The notes: generated by a model not told the origin, from the letters alone. A stretch of 64,000 nt of DNA from Hypomesus transpacificus (GCF_021917145.1 NC_061071.1:956460-1020459); one strand, 5' to 3'. Positions 1 through 12,760 are shown, counted from the stretch's first letter. Translations and numbers: made by a program.

Positions 1-50
1 TACAGCTAAAAGGCAACATTTTCTAAAAACAGCTTACACAGTCCACTTAC

Positions 51-1957
51 CACTTTGCGTAGGTGGTCGTGGTGAGAGGCCTTCCATAGGAAGGTGAGGT
101 AGACCTGGAGGAAAAACAGGTGTCGCCCCAGACTGGAGTGTTGAGCACAAGTCTTAGCCAGGGACGTGGCCTCACAGACTTTCTGATTGGCCATCAGGTA
201 CCGTACCCTCAATTCCAGGAATACAGGCATCTCAGAGCCAAGGTATCTGTCCACTGTGGTGAGAAAAGGAGGGGCAATGCTGAGTCTACAATCAGACCTA
301 AAACATACATTAATTTAGACCCTGAGGTCTAAACCCTTGTTGTCCATAGAATTAACTGACAAAAAACAAGCTCACATTTCCCATGAAGCTTCTCAATCAC
401 AATGGACGCTGCTAAACCCATACAATTCAGTAACAGAGAAAGTACATGCAACGGAACGTTACCCACCTTCATCCCGAGGTAGTTCTTTTTCAGTCAGGAT
501 GGCGTGAAGGGTGGGGTTTGCCCAGGATCCACCCTCTCTGATGATCCGCATCACCTGCAGTAGGTGTACATTCTGGTGCCTTGCAAACGATGAACAGCAT
601 TCCTGAAAGCAAAGTGGAGAAAAGTCCCTCAGTTCCATTGCTAGCATCAAGTGGTGCCATGTTATTATCATGTTAGTCATGTTGTAACACGCGTGCATCC
701 ATGTCTATGAGGCTTTTTTCTGATTTCAGAGCTACAGCGTATGTGTAAGAGGGGCTCTAAAACTCTAAATCCTCTCCTCATATTAAGTACAGTGTCTATC
801 AGTGGTCAGCAAATAAACAAGAACTTACTTGAAGAGAGTCCAGAATGTCTTTCAATGGATTCCTCAGGAAGTCACTCTGACCAAAAAACAGCAACAGCTC
901 AAAGGCACTCCTGCAAAAGAACGTGACTGGCAGTTGAAACGATGCATTGACGGAACTGCAGTGCAATGCAACATAACCTACTTGCCATTCACAAACACCC
1001 AACCATACAAATGCAGACCTAAAGCCTTTCAGCATAGAATACTTACAGTGCCAGGCTACTCAGGGTGCATTGCACATGCTCACAGTCTGAGGGGAAGCAG
1101 GCGGAGGCTTGGACAAGCAAGCAGAGCGCACTCTGGAGGAACCTGAGCTGAGGTAGCGGCTCCTGCCACCGACCAGTAAACTCCTCCACCAGCTGAAGTA
1201 AAGAGGACGAAAGAGGCAGGCGTTGGAAACAGGTGAGGAATGGGGGGGGGGGGACCAGGAGGGGGACAATGAAATAAGGGGAAGGAGCTCAGTGGTGTGG
1301 AAGGCACACAACAGTTTATATCTGAGACTGGGTAACTTTTGAGTAAGGAGAGTTACATTTGGTTACCAGTGGTTGACTTAGTGTGGTTAGTTCTTCAAAA
1401 GCTGACTGGTCCATGGGCTTGGAAATGAATTTGACGAAATTATCTGGCTAGTAATATAGCTTACACTTTGCTGGCTCTCGAACCAAGCTAGTAAGTAACT
1501 CAACATGCTAGCCAGTTAGCAGCTTGTCTAGTTAGATCTGCAAATGGCTAAAACTACATTTCGCTGACAATACGTTGAGGACTGCCTGCCAGCAGCTGTA
1601 CTTGCATCTACAGAAAATCAACAGACATCGCTATAGTATAACTGGTTTTACAGTTGAAATTATGTGTTCAGCAAGAGACAACTGGTTGTTAGCTTCCAAG
1701 CTAAACCCAGCCAGGCAATTCTGGGGGAGGGGAATTTGGTTGGCAAGCTCCGACAACTAACGTTAGCTAGCCAACGAAGTGGGCTTTATTTCAGTTCCTA
1801 TATTCTGTCCCAAATACCCCTCAAGTCTTACCTCGCAAAACCTTGCACAATATATGTCGCTTTCGCGTCCGAGTTCCTCTCGTAAAAAACTGTCAAACAA
1901 ACTCCTCAATTGTTTTTTAAATCCCTCTAACTCAAATTCACTGTCTTCTTCCGCCAT
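51..1957 (-). CDS. znf654: Zinc finger protein 654, 5' part (exons 1-5; continues beyond window start)
   Basis: Minus-strand exons 1832-1957 (start ATG 1955-1957), 1047-1192, 829-910, 467-602 and 51-253 join in frame with GT-AG borders to give the first 231 residues. The N-terminus MAEEDSEF, the block GRWQEPLPQL, ELLLFFGQSDF followed by PLKDIL, and the REGGSWANPTL and VFLELRVRYL segments match the helical N-terminal region of ZNF654, a member of the RLF/ZNF292/ZNF654 family. The C2H2 fingers that define the family lie further downstream and are outside the window. The product is probably a nuclear DNA-binding protein of poorly known function. RLF and ZNF292 share this region but fit less well, and the neighbouring htr1f and chmp2b are the 3p11 neighbours of human ZNF654. 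The last donor is at 49-50. Confidence 0.9.
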
Positions 1958-2966
1958 ACTGCTTGTCCAGCCTAGCGCGTACAACAGCAACTACAACTCG
2001 ACGGCAGGCGACAATGAAAAATGCGTGTTGCGTTTAAAAATGTGATTGGATGATGTGTACGTCGATATTTAAAATAGGCAAAAGAGTTGACCTGTGATTG
2101 GACATTGCCACTGCAAAAGCTTCGAACCCTCCCTAAACTGATGAGAGCTTCTGTTTACAGTGCTACATTGCATTACCTAAACGTTCTCATCCCTTCATGA
2201 CCACATTGTCACAATCAAGCGACCAATTAATAGAATGGCCAGGCAATCTTTTATTAAAGCTGCATACACATCCATATTATGGAATGAAATATTATTTATT
2301 AGTCGTCCATTTACTATAGAGTTTGCTCATTTTATATCTAATAATAACAATGTGGGTTAAATAATGCATATCGCCAATATATATTATATATTTGACTAAA
2401 GTTGTGAACAATGTAGGTCTAGTTACAATAGTTAAGCTCCAGTGCAAACGTGTGTATTGCCTCTGAACGATTGGTCATTCTAATTGATCGAGCTCAGCGC
2501 TGATTACCAAATTGATAACACCTGTTGTAGATTGTTAATTTGCTGCTTTCCTAAAATTCCAACCAATATAACATCAGTCAACATGAACATATTGTATACG
2601 TTGTTGTCAGGAAAACACACGTTTGAAAACGTAGGGGTTACTCAGTTGCTGGCTACGGGATCATATAAACTGCGATCACGGTGGAATAAAAATTCCGCTG
2701 CTGTTTTAGTACACACGTAGCGTGCAGATCAAGTTCTGATCAGAGAACTCTGGCTGCGGAGGTACAGGTAAATCAGTCAATTTGAAAAGGTAACAAAGCC
2801 ATTTAAATTCTCTTATTAAACAAGAGATGCAAAATGACGATGCTGCACTTAACATGTGAATGTTAAATACTGTGTTTAAGTATGCGTCTAGGCCACTTAA
2901 AAATCGTAGTCTGCTTTTCCAAATCCAGGTTTGATCCTCCATCACCCACACTTCCGGACTTTGAGC
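1958..2966. other. Intergenic, znf654-claudin head-to-head spacer
   Basis: The upstream regions of two divergently transcribed genes meet here. The sequence is AT-rich from about 2220 to 2420. I see no ORF of note and no clear TATA box. The promoters of znf654 and the claudin must lie in this stretch, but I cannot place them. Confidence 0.6.
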
Positions 2967-4215
2967 ATGTCTTCTGGGATCCAGGTTTTGGGCTTGGCCC
3001 TGGGGATCCTGGGTTGGCTGGGATCCATTGTGGCCTGTGCCTTGCCACAGTGGAAAGTCACAGCCTTTATTGGCAACAACATTATTACAGCACAGATCTT
3101 CTGGGAAGGCCTGTGGATGACCTGTGTGGTTCAGAGCACGGGACAGATGCAGTGCAAGGTGGGTTTGTTATCATTTGAAAGACTTTATCATGTTTTGGTG
3201 TCCTTTAGTGTTGCATCTTACAGATCAGGTGTTAGAACAGCATTGTTGCAGCATTGTTGCCTTCCTGAGTGGGTTTCCTCCGGGTACTCCGGTTTCCCCC
3301 ACCATCATAGACATGCATCGTATGAATGTTGGTAATAAATGTTGGCGGTAGTCGGAGGGGCCGTAGGCGCTGATTGAATGCCACGCTTCTGTCAGTCTGC
3401 CCCAGGGCAGCTGTGGCTACAGTTGTAGCTTACCCCCACTGGTTTGACTGTCCTTGAGTACAGAGTATAAATGGGTGAATGAGGCTAAATGTAAAGCACT
3501 TTGGGTGCTGCCAAGGTATAAACGTGCTATATAAATGCAGTCCATTCCATATATCTCTATCTCCAGTGACTACTGTAATGCTGTTGAACTAGATAAAAAA
3601 AAGTCTTAAAATGCAATGTCTAATGAAATGCAGGATATGTGCAGTATGACTTTATTGGTCATCTACATGACAATTTTGTAATTCCCATAAAACTACAATC
3701 ATTTAAATATCCATCACAAAATGCTTCCTTAACTATATGTACATGAATAACATTTGTTTGTTCTTTTTTATTTTAAGGTGTATGATTCCATGCTGGCCTT
3801 GTCTCTGGACCTTAAGGCATCCAGGGCCATTCTGGTTATTTCTCTACTGGTCGCTCTAGTTGCCGGTCTGGCAGGCATCGCTGGGGGGAAGTGGACCAAC
3901 TGCCTGGAGGATGGTTCGGGCAAAGCCAGAGTTGCTATCGCAGCAGGGGTTCTATTCCTCACTGCAGGTGTCCTGGGGTTGATTCCACCTAGCTGGACCG
4001 CCCATCAAGTCATTACCGATTTCTATAACCCTTTTGTACACGAAGCCATGAAGAGGGAGTTGGGGGCAGGAGTTTTCATTGGCTGGGCTTCAGCTGTGTT
4101 CATGGTGATTGGAGGAGGGCTTCTTTGTAGCTCCTGTCAACTAAACAAAGCTGAAGAAGCCACCAGATACAAAATTGCTCCTGATCACAGAAAGGAAGGA
4201 ACTTCATATGTTTGA
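2967..4215 (+). CDS. Claudin (tight-junction protein, claudin-3/4/5-like)
   Basis: Two exons, 2967-3158 and 3778-4215, give a 209-aa protein, the usual claudin length. Exon 1 carries the family signature W29-G48L49W50-C53-C63 in the first extracellular loop, after a first membrane segment at about residues 7-26. Exon 2 codes for three further hydrophobic segments ([16 protein letters not shown], a second around [14 protein letters not shown], and a third around [17 protein letters not shown]). The C-terminus ends in SYV, a PDZ-binding tail expected to bind ZO proteins. Claudins seal or selectively open the paracellular route in epithelia. An upstream in-frame ATG at 2931 was not used, because MSSGIQ at 2967 matches claudin starts. 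The exact paralogue cannot be named, since fish have many claudins. It is convergent with the serotonin receptor downstream. Confidence 0.9.
3258..3546. repeat. Dispersed teleost repeat inside the claudin intron
   Basis: The sequence contains GGGTTTCCTCCGGGTACTCC, followed by a CCCCCAC block and an ACATGCAT motif, and ends in a tail like TGTAAAGCACTTTGGGTG with CTATATAAATGCAG. These blocks recur in a very common interspersed repeat of fish genomes. I recognise the pattern but cannot name the family. The boundaries are approximate. Confidence 0.6.
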
Positions 4216-4293
4216 GCTGTTAAGGTGCAGCCCTGGTTTTAAAAGAGACAAAAGTTTTACTATTTACATTTGATGCCACTTATTTGTATAAAC

Positions 4294-4299
4294 AATAAA
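4294..4299 (+). terminator. Polyadenylation signal of the claudin gene
   Basis: AATAAA lies about 80 nt after the claudin stop codon. This would give a short 3' UTR, and it is well clear of the convergent receptor gene. Confidence 0.7.
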
Positions 4300-4671
4300 T
4301 GTATTTACATGATACAGGATATTGGAATGATGTTGTATGTATATTTTGAGTTGAATGCAGATTTCTAACTGAGGTCTACCAGTAGCAGTTGCTAGTTTAG
4401 CCTCAAGAGGCACTGTTGATTTGTATTGCATTTTGAAAAGGTCAAGTGAAAATCAAGAATATATTTCTTCATGACATCTCAACAATGGCATGTCTAATTC
4501 TACACTACAATTGTATAAAATTAGGGTTAATTGTACCCATATGCATCATTATAATGAAAGAGGAATAGCTAAGTTATAGTACTTCCATTACAACAACATT
4601 GAATGACTCTGAAATATTTGTTTCAATGCAAGATGATAAGATTTTATCAGGGTGAATTGTTCTCCATAGTC

Positions 4672-5838
4672 TCAATAGTGAACACATCTCAGAAGTTTCT
4701 GGAAAGCCCTTTTGAAGTCCTGGTTAAAAATTGTGTATATAAGGGGGTTGATGAAAGAGTTTAGGTAGCCCAGCCAGGTGAGGAAGTCTGCCAGCGCAGC
4801 AGAGGTGCTACAAGACTCACAGGTGTTAACTACCACTTCTTTCAGAAAGAAAGGCAGCCAGCACACAACAAAGGCCCCCAGGATGAGCCCAAGGGTGGTG
4901 GCTGCTCTATGCTCTCTCCCCCCAGGCTGAGCCCTCCGTTGCCAGGCCTTTAGTGGATGGAAGGCGTTGGTGGTGATATGGGCACGGTCCCCCTCTACAG
5001 ACGGCTCGGAGAAGGACTTCTCAGTGGGACTGAGGGTGTCAGGACTAAGGGGAAGCTCTCGGTCTGAGTTTTCCGCAGGAAGGATGTGACTGGTGACGGT
5101 GTGCTGGCAAAGGGTGCGGCCAGCTGCGCGGCGGTGGCTTAGTGTTGTGGCGGCACGGTAGATCTTGTAGTAGAGGACCAAGATGAGAACCAGTGGGACG
5201 TAGAACGCCCCGAAGGTAGAGTAGAGAGTAAAGACCACGTGATCATGCTCAATGAGGCATGAGTCATCCACCATCATCCCTCCATCCTCTACCTCTTGTC
5301 CATTTCCAACCTGCTCAATCAACTCAGGCCATTCAGTGCCCTGCTTCCTCCACACTAGAGGGGGCAGTGACACGAACACAGAGATGACCCATACTGCAGC
5401 AATAGTAACCAGAGCCCTGCGACAGGTGCGTTTGCGGGCGTACTCCACTGCATCGGTGATGGCCCGGTAGCGGTCAAGAGCAATGGCTGCTAGGTGGAGG
5501 ATTGAGCAGGTGCAGCAGGTGACGTCTATGCCCAGCCACAGGTGACACATGGCTGGACCAAGGACCCAGGTCTCCTCCACAAAGTAGACGATACTAACAG
5601 GCATGACCAAAACAGCCACCAGTAGGTCAGTCACAGCCAGGGAGCAGATGAGGTAGTTGGCTGGCTGGTGGAGTTTGCGGGTCACAGCAATGGCTGTAAT
5701 GACCAAAGAGTTGATGCAGGTAGTGGCCACCGCTAGTAGTGAGAGGGCCAGGGTGAGCAGGATCTTCGAGAGGTTGCTTCTGGAAGCCTGGGGCTCAGCA
5801 TAAGGTAAGGATAGGCTGGAGAAGTTGGAAAGGTCCAT
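4672..5838 (-). CDS. htr1f: Serotonin receptor 5-HT1F-like (Gi-coupled GPCR), intronless
   Basis: A single-exon, 388-aa class A aminergic receptor. Visible landmarks are D71 (2.50), the amine-binding D105 (3.32) in GIDVTCCTCSILHL, DRY at 122-124, CWLPFF at 326-331, and NPLIY at 364-368. N5 and N22 are likely N-glycosylation sites. The segments INSLVI, HQPANYLICSLAVTD and AATTLGLILGAFVVCWLPFF match 5-HT1F better than its closest relative 5-HT1E. Synteny with znf654 and chmp2b agrees. 5-HT1F lowers cAMP through Gi/o in neurons. The protein is about 22 residues longer than the human one, mainly through an acidic insertion in extracellular loop 2 (about residues 168-193, rich in E and D). The third intracellular loop is divergent, as is usual in this family. 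Confidence 0.92.
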   Translation of the reverse strand: MDLSNFSSLSLPYAEPQASRSNLSKILLTLALSLLAVATTCINSLVITAIAVTRKLHQPANYLICSLAVTDLLVAVLVMPVSIVYFVEETWVLGPAMCHLWLGIDVTCCTCSILHLAAIALDRYRAITDAVEYARKRTCRRALVTIAAVWVISVFVSLPPLVWRKQGTEWPELIEQVGNGQEVEDGGMMVDDSCLIEHDHVVFTLYSTFGAFYVPLVLILVLYYKIYRAATTLSHRRAAGRTLCQHTVTSHILPAENSDRELPLSPDTLSPTEKSFSEPSVEGDRAHITTNAFHPLKAWQRRAQPGGREHRAATTLGLILGAFVVCWLPFFLKEVVVNTCESCSTSAALADFLTWLGYLNSFINPLIYTIFNQDFKRAFQKLLRCVHY

Positions 5839-6860
5839 GTTGATTCTGAAGAAGAGGGGCTTCCAAATGTGAGATCTAACAAATGAACATTAAACAGAAA
5901 GTCAGTATAACATTGTATTTTTTGTGTGAAATGTGCCATTGTTGCATGTAGAATAGTGGAACACTTCCTGCGGTCCACATCATATTGTTCCATAAGAACC
6001 CTCTCTACCACATCTTGAATTATCTGCTGTCAACATAGATATCAGTATGGATATTGGGATGTCAGTATGAATATCAGAACCAGCTGAACAGACTAGCTGT
6101 CCCTGGATAATGAGGCAGGTGGCAGGTGTGACAGCAGCAGAGTACACTTGCATCAGTCACAGGTGTCGGCTGTGAAAAAAAATTCTAGCTGGACTGTGTA
6201 AACATGTGCCATCGAAGCCAAGGTGTGTCTGGTGAGCAGCATCTCCCCCTGACTCACCATCACTGCCTGCACAAATCTCTGTTTATGTAAAGGGTAGGAA
6301 TTCAACATGTCAGACAAAAATAACACTGGCAGCTACCTGGAGCCAGAATCTAATTGCAGGGGATTCTCTGTGGATATTGGCCAGCTGGTTTTAAAATGTA
6401 CACAGAAATACAATTCTGGAAACTTTCTGTGGTTTATGTGGACACTCATCGATGGAATTCTCTGGTTTGTCAGTATTCTCTTCACTTCATGGCCTGGCAG
6501 GAGAGTTCATGGTGTCATCTAGTGTGACGGTAGCTAGTTTTCCTGGTGTAATTGACGCCGTCTATCACAGAAGCAGGTGGCCTTGTGGCAACCTTAGGGC
6601 AAGGCATGCAGGCTTATCAACCAGCCTGGTAGAACCAGATGGCTTGCCACCGTCACTGCTCTCACATGTTTCACTGATGGGTGTCAATCATGCACATCAA
6701 GACAAGGAGAGAAATGTCTAAACTTCATGTAGATTTTTGGTACAGAAAACCTCCCAAAGACCTTAAAATGGAATCAGGAAGGGTTGTTTTGGTGATGTTC
6801 GATTTAGAAAGTAGTCTGACTATCATTGTTATTTATTGAGCAACAGGAATACAATCTGAA

Positions 6861-6863
<3 letters not shown>

Positions 6864-6916
<53 letters not shown>
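6864..6916. repeat. (TA)n microsatellite
   Basis: About 26 uninterrupted AT/TA dinucleotide units. Confidence 0.98.
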
Positions 6917-6917
<1 letters not shown>

Positions 6918-8191
6918 CAAGTACATGTACATTTTTTATGAAGGTGAAACATTTCGCACCAATATTTCACTTTATTTGCACCAATTTCTAAGCAGTCAAA
7001 ACCCAATAATGGTAGACTCTCACTGTAGCTGTATGTTTTACAGTTTTTTGCAATCTCTTTAGGCCTGACATCCTAAGGGCACTCTGCCTGATCAAATATG
7101 TCTTGTTAAATCTGTCCATAACCTATACACATTTACAATTTATGAGGGTGACTACAATTCAGCAGGTTTCAGCCACTCAGTGAACCCAGTACGTATGTAT
7201 GTAGCCTCAAAAGGGGAATGATGTACTGCAGATTCTCCTGTGACACCATGACACAGATGTGTTATTTAAAGTAACTTTATTGATGGGACAAATGCCGACA
7301 AGAGACACAACCTTATGTATCTAAAGGTGCATGTGTGTGTCTAACCCCATTATGAGTGAACCGACAGTCCATCAGTCCTCTCTTTAGAGGCCACAGAGGG
7401 TGAATGGCATAAAAGAACAACTTGAGAGCTCCATCTACTCCCCTCAGAGAAAACCTAGTGAGTCACTACCCATGGACCTCCGAGAGTTGGTCCAATACAA
7501 TTTTGAGCTTTCAGATACACAAGATAAAGATTTTTCCCAAACATCTTGTGAACATGGATACAGTATAAGGGTCTAGATTTGAGACTCATGTGTTGATGGA
7601 ACATAACATAACAACTTAACTAGATGCAGGCCACACATGCTACAGAGCCTGTGGTGAGTGAAATAGCAGTTGATACTTACAGTTACCAAATAAGGAATTA
7701 GCATTGTTACTCTTCCAAACGTGCAGTTAATTTAAGAAATGTAACACTCTGGGAAAACCGATTTATCCTACAATTAGCTAAAGATCAAGCTAGAACTATA
7801 CAACTGCTTGAAGTGCATTTGATCTGCATAAGGTCTGTCATTAAAACATGAGTATGGACAAACTGTCTCACAAGGACTGAAACATGACGTGCACGATCGT
7901 CAATGTAACACCAATTATCCTAGTAAAAAATAAAGTCCCCGACGATTTTATAATTCTGTCTATAGATTTTGTCAGCATGTCCAATTAAAGCATTGAGTTC
8001 GAACATTGCACGATGCCACATCTATTACTTGTGTGATAGCATAAACCACTTGTGGAAGATGTAACGTCTTTTACCACACCATGCCGTTCTATTTAATGGC
8101 ATGAGAAATAGGCTACTGTCTTCATTGTTATTAGAAGTGCCAACACCTCCAACATCCAAATTACTCTCATTAGAACTGAACAATTAGAGTT

Positions 8192-8210
8192 CCCCCCCCC
8201 CCCCCCCCCC
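8192..8210. repeat. C19 homopolymer
   Basis: A run of nineteen C. Its exact length may be a sequencing or assembly estimate. Confidence 0.95.
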
Positions 8211-10047
8211 AGAAAAATGCAGAATGCAGCAGAAAGTTAATGTCTGGTCGGCCTATGTTATCATTATATTATTCTTTCACAATAAGCAGATTGAGGAACT
8301 TACCAAAGAATCGTCCTCTTTTTTGTCGCTGGAGATTGCTTTTGGTGTGCTCTACAGAGATACTTAATCAAGCGCTGTGTGTGACGACAAACTGGCTCAA
8401 GATGCTCGGTCCAACCCCCTCCACCCCTCCCCAGGACACTCAACATTCCGATGGGATGCGCACAGGCGCACTTGAAGATGTGCATTTATTTGATATTTAG
8501 GCTGCTTACATATTGAAATTGCTTCAAAACATACACATATTTGCAGCACTTTTTGCAAAAAGGATTTCAAACACCTTCCTTCCCAAATGTCGTTCCTTAC
8601 CTGCGCCTGAAAGGATAACTTGTTTTCATTCCAAACTAACGTAAACTCCCGAGAACAGTCTGTATTCAATCTCGATTCAATCACCTTGCGTGTTGTACAC
8701 GTGCTATCATGAGCTTTATAATGAGCATAGATAAAGCAATCAAGCCTGAATGCAATCGAACCATCTCACTTCTCTGATATGGCTCCAACTGCAGACCTCT
8801 CTCTCTCTCAGGCCCCTCTCATGCAGGTGTAGCTGCAGGAAGTCAGTCATACATTGATACATGCAGATCAGTCATACAATCACAGCCTGGGGTCTGAGGA
8901 GAGACGTCCGAGGCCAGCAGTTGAAAATGACAAGTCAAGTCGACATGAAAAGTTGGATATCTTATCATCCAGCAAGGTCACTTCATTTAATGTTAGGGAA
9001 TATAAGCCACACAAAGAAACAAATAAAATCTTTATTTTTGGTAGATTATAAAAGTCATGATATAGAATCCCATTGCCGAACGCTATTTTTGCCTTATTCA
9101 CACCAGCAATATTTACAAAACTAAATGAATATGAAAGGAAAACTTTGAAGGGAAAAAATGTAGATTTGTCATTCAATTAAATAAAACATAAAAATGAAAA
9201 TAAGTGCTTTAAAAAAATCTTTGCCTATGTTACACATATTTCTGTTAACCTATTGTTACATGAAACATACTTAATATATCTGATAAACAGTACTTATGAT
9301 TCTCAATAGGTTCTTAGCAATCTTAAGTCTTCCTTCAATTACATGCTGTCTAACTTCTTGGACCTCGTAACTTCTCCAGTGAAATTTTAGTTTGAGGACA
9401 TGTATTCCAGGAATTTTGGAATGACTTGAGATTCTGGCTGCAACAATATACAGATGACAAACTGAAGTGCTTGATATTATTTCCTCAAAACAAAAAAAAA
9501 CAAGGATATGGTAGTTGGCTATAAAGTGTCTGCATATTTCAATCTGCATTTTAACTATATTCACATTAGGCAAAACAAGCATGTGTGTGAACCCCTGCAC
9601 AGAACTACTTGCTATATTTCATGAGGGTGTTGCGCCCTCCTCTTAGGTGTTGACAGTGCAGAATACAGACTAAGTTGACTGGGTATAATTGTCCTTGGAG
9701 GCAATCTTCTACCAATTCCCAAATCAACCCCTAACCCCTTATCCCTAGATACTAGTGTGTAAGAACATATAATGAAGTGTGTTAGAATGAATGCTAAATA
9801 TTTAGGCCTGTAACTTAAGTGAAGTTTATCATGCCTTGGTATTGATTGTATTGGAGTATTGACCGTAAAATCAGAACAAAGAGCAGCAACTCTATGAGGT
9901 TCAACAACCAGTGTGTTGCACACACATGCAAAATTCTTCCTTTAAAATCGCAACACCAACGTGGCAGAAAATGACGCATCTCTACACAAGCGTATACACC
10001 AACACCAGTAGGCCTATACCATCTAATTGCATTCCTACTTTGGACTA

Positions 10048-10076
10048 CCCCCCCCCCCCCCCCCCCCCCCCCCCCC
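10048..10076. repeat. C29 homopolymer
   Basis: A run of 29 C. It produces spurious poly-proline and poly-glycine ORFs on both strands. Confidence 0.95.
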
Positions 10077-10427
10077 ATTTCCAAAATTCCACCTGAACCA
10101 CTCCATGGCATCCAGACCACATATTATTCCTCAAGTGACCAATGTGAAGGACAGGAGTCTTACTTGGGGAAGTAGCATTGTGATAAATAGCAAAATTAGA
10201 GGACAAAAGATCCCACCCCTACCTAAATGAAAAGTTTCATGCTGTACCTGTTTTCTTAACAGTGATTACGTTGGTACTGGATTTAAAAGCCTTTTTAGTG
10301 AAGTATTTTCACTGAACCTGATATTAGCTTTACTTTAAACAAAAAGTACCTAATGTACCAAAAAAACCTAATGAATAAGCCGGTTCTCTCTTCATGAAGA
10401 TTAAAACAAAATAAAATGGTACGTGCC

Positions 10428-10433
10428 TTTATT
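10428..10433 (-). terminator. chmp2b: Polyadenylation signal of chmp2b
   Basis: TTTATT on the plus strand reads as AATAAA on the minus strand, about 207 nt after the chmp2b stop codon. Confidence 0.6.
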
Positions 10434-10639
10434 GGCACTACTGTTATCCCAGAGAAAGCAAGTCAAGAGTTGGACACTCAACAAGGGAACATTAAGTGTG
10501 CGCTTGAAGTGTTGGTGGTTACATGCTGAACGTGAGACTTGCTGTTTGTGTAGTGCATGTATCCAGGCACTGAGTGAGTGTATGTATAGCATGAAGGTAT
10601 GTGTCTGTGACTGTATGTGTGTAACTAAGCGTGTGTTTT

Positions 10640-12318
10640 TTAGTCCACTCCAAGAGCTTTGAGCTGCCTTTCAATATCTTCATCAGAGATGCCGTCTGAT
10701 TTTGAGGTAGAAGCACTGGGGAGATTTCTGCTGGCCGAGGGTGCGCTCACCATCTAGGAGAGTTAACAAACCATTAGGTTCACCAAGCATGTACAACTAC
10801 AACAAGACTATAATATTTCCTGCTTAACCACAGTGACTGTCAGTGGAGAGGTTTTACAGCAGAGTGACAACAGTTTATGTTGAGGACAGTGTGGTAAACA
10901 CTAGAACCCATGCAGTTGGATCACATTTTCATGGTTCTCACCTTTCCTGAAATTTCAATGCCAATCTCATCCAGGACCTGACTGACTATTCCCTCAGACT
11001 CCTCCTCATCCCCAGACTCGTCAAATAGATCGTCCAAAGTGTCGTTCACTAGAATGCAAAACATGCACAACGTACTATTGAACAGTATTCTTCTAGCAGA
11101 ACTTTAAACCCAGCCTGAAGTCTTGGAACAAAGCAATGTATTTTGTGTATGGTAATGTGAGGTCTGTGCATTTGCACTATAGTGTTATGTGACTCTGGAT
11201 GAAAGCATCCACTAATTAAAAACATGTCAAATGTAATGTCTTACTCATTTCCTCTGTCATCTCCATCTTCATGTTCTCCTTCTGGAAGTTCTGCATTGTC
11301 TGTAGTGTCTTCTGAGGGTCCATCTTCTTATTCACTGCCTGCATAGTCTGAAAAGGAGGGAAAGCCTATTAAAGCACACACACACCCTCTGACCTACAGA
11401 CAACAAGTGCTCACCACCTCTCATACACACCATGCCAGCTCTACAGTCTAAGACTGATAGAAAATCTAAAATAATGGTTGGTGATATTTAAAGTTGACTT
11501 TAACCAAGTCAATAATCAATTCAGGCACGCATACACACACAGTCTTACTTTGGTGGTGGTAGCCATGGCTCCTGCCATTTTCATTTGGGAGTGCATCAAC
11601 TTGGTCTGAGTGGACATGGAAGTGACCTTTGAACTGACAGCGTATGTCCTGTTCTTCTGCTTCCTTAGCTGGATCAGCTGCTTGGCCAGGATGGTGCATG
11701 CTTCCTTGTTTCCTGTTCGAGCCATCTTCTTGATCTCCATCTCCTGTGCCGGCATAACAAGAGGAACCAAAAACTTCTTTAGCATTCTTACTCAACATTT
11801 ATTGGACAACCCACAGATGTACTCCATTCTAGAATTTGGAATAACTAATAACTGATTTGCACTGACTCACCAGTTGTTTTTCTTGTTTCTCCAGGGCAGA
11901 TCTGTCTCTGGTGATCTGTCTTTGAGTTCCTTTCAGCTCTTTGGTCTGTTCTTTGATGACGTCTATGATATACATTCCATGATGTCAAGCCACATTATCT
12001 GCCATTTTCAGTATCACAAAAACACAGAACTATATACTAGACAGACTACTTTCCATAGTTAACTAGCTCAAGTATAGGTGGATTTAATATGTTGACACCC
12101 CTCCTCCCATTCCAGTTGTAATAGTTAACTATTAATACTAGAACTAGCTTTAAAATTAACTTCAGTTCGCTGGCTAACAGACGAAAGCTTGAACAATTGC
12201 TGAGGGCTTCTAGTAGCCTACTAGCTTTAGTCTTTAGCTAGCTAACATTAGCTACCATTTAATTTCCATAGAACTGGGCTCACTTACCATCAACTGTTTT
12301 TTTCTTTAAAAAGGCCAT
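10640..12318 (-). CDS. chmp2b: Charged multivesicular body protein 2b (ESCRT-III subunit)
   Basis: Six minus-strand exons, 12288-12318, 11871-11962, 11549-11743, 11245-11347, 10942-11048 and 10640-10753, join in frame to 213 aa, the length of human CHMP2B. The protein starts MAFLKKKTVDDVIKEQ. It carries the basic N-terminal helical core (for example KMARTGNKEACTILAKQL and TSMSTQTKL), an acidic linker around DDLFDESGDEEES, and a C-terminal MIT-interacting motif in DEDIERQLKALGVD. ESCRT-III proteins polymerise on membranes and drive budding away from the cytosol in multivesicular bodies, abscission and membrane repair, and VPS4 binds the C-terminal motif for disassembly. The motifs, length and synteny separate it from CHMP2A. 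All borders are GT-AG. It is head-to-head with tpt1, with 569 bp between the start codons. Confidence 0.97.
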
Positions 12319-12760
12319 TATCACTGCCTGGCGACAATTTCTTTTTATGTAGATGTACGACGTGTCAATACGCTTCACAGTAAAAGCTGATAGCTAGTGC
12401 CAAGAAAATATGTCGAAGAACCGAGTTGTTATTTATTTCCTGGTTTCCTACCAACCAGGAAGAGCTAAAGAAGCTCCTTGTGATTCGTCATTTGCGACGT
12501 AAAGCACGAGCAGCTTGAATGAAAAGAGTGCAAGCCAATCAGAATCGAGTATTAATCAATCTCATCTCCGTACTGAACTTTCTGGAATAGTTTTTAACTG
12601 GAATAGTTGTGTTAGTTTGGTCATTACAGATATATTTAAGAGTTGGGAAATTGGTGTGCTTGTTTAGATAAAGTGGTTTCTTTCTGAGTAAAAGTAAATT
12701 CAAACAAGTTAGGAAAAATGTTGAAACTTTCCACTAGGCGGCGACTGTGTGTACTAACGA

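Larger units (their letters stand above)
5839..10427. other. Gene-free interval between htr1f and chmp2b
   Basis: About 4.6 kb with only short chance ORFs. It holds a TA microsatellite, two C homopolymers and AT-rich stretches. The htr1f promoter should lie just above 5838. No POU1F1-like or CGGBP1-like coding sequence, which the human 3p11 neighbourhood might predict, is recognisable here. Confidence 0.6.

Noticed and set aside
4672-5838. Receptor as 5-HT1E or 5-HT1B/D
   Set aside because: The INSLVI, AATTLGLILGAFVVCW and FNQDFK segments and synteny with znf654 and chmp2b favour 5-HT1F.
8240-8684. Overlapping ORFs between htr1f and chmp2b
   Set aside because: No family resemblance and no splice or codon pattern. 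They are chance frames in a gene-free interval.
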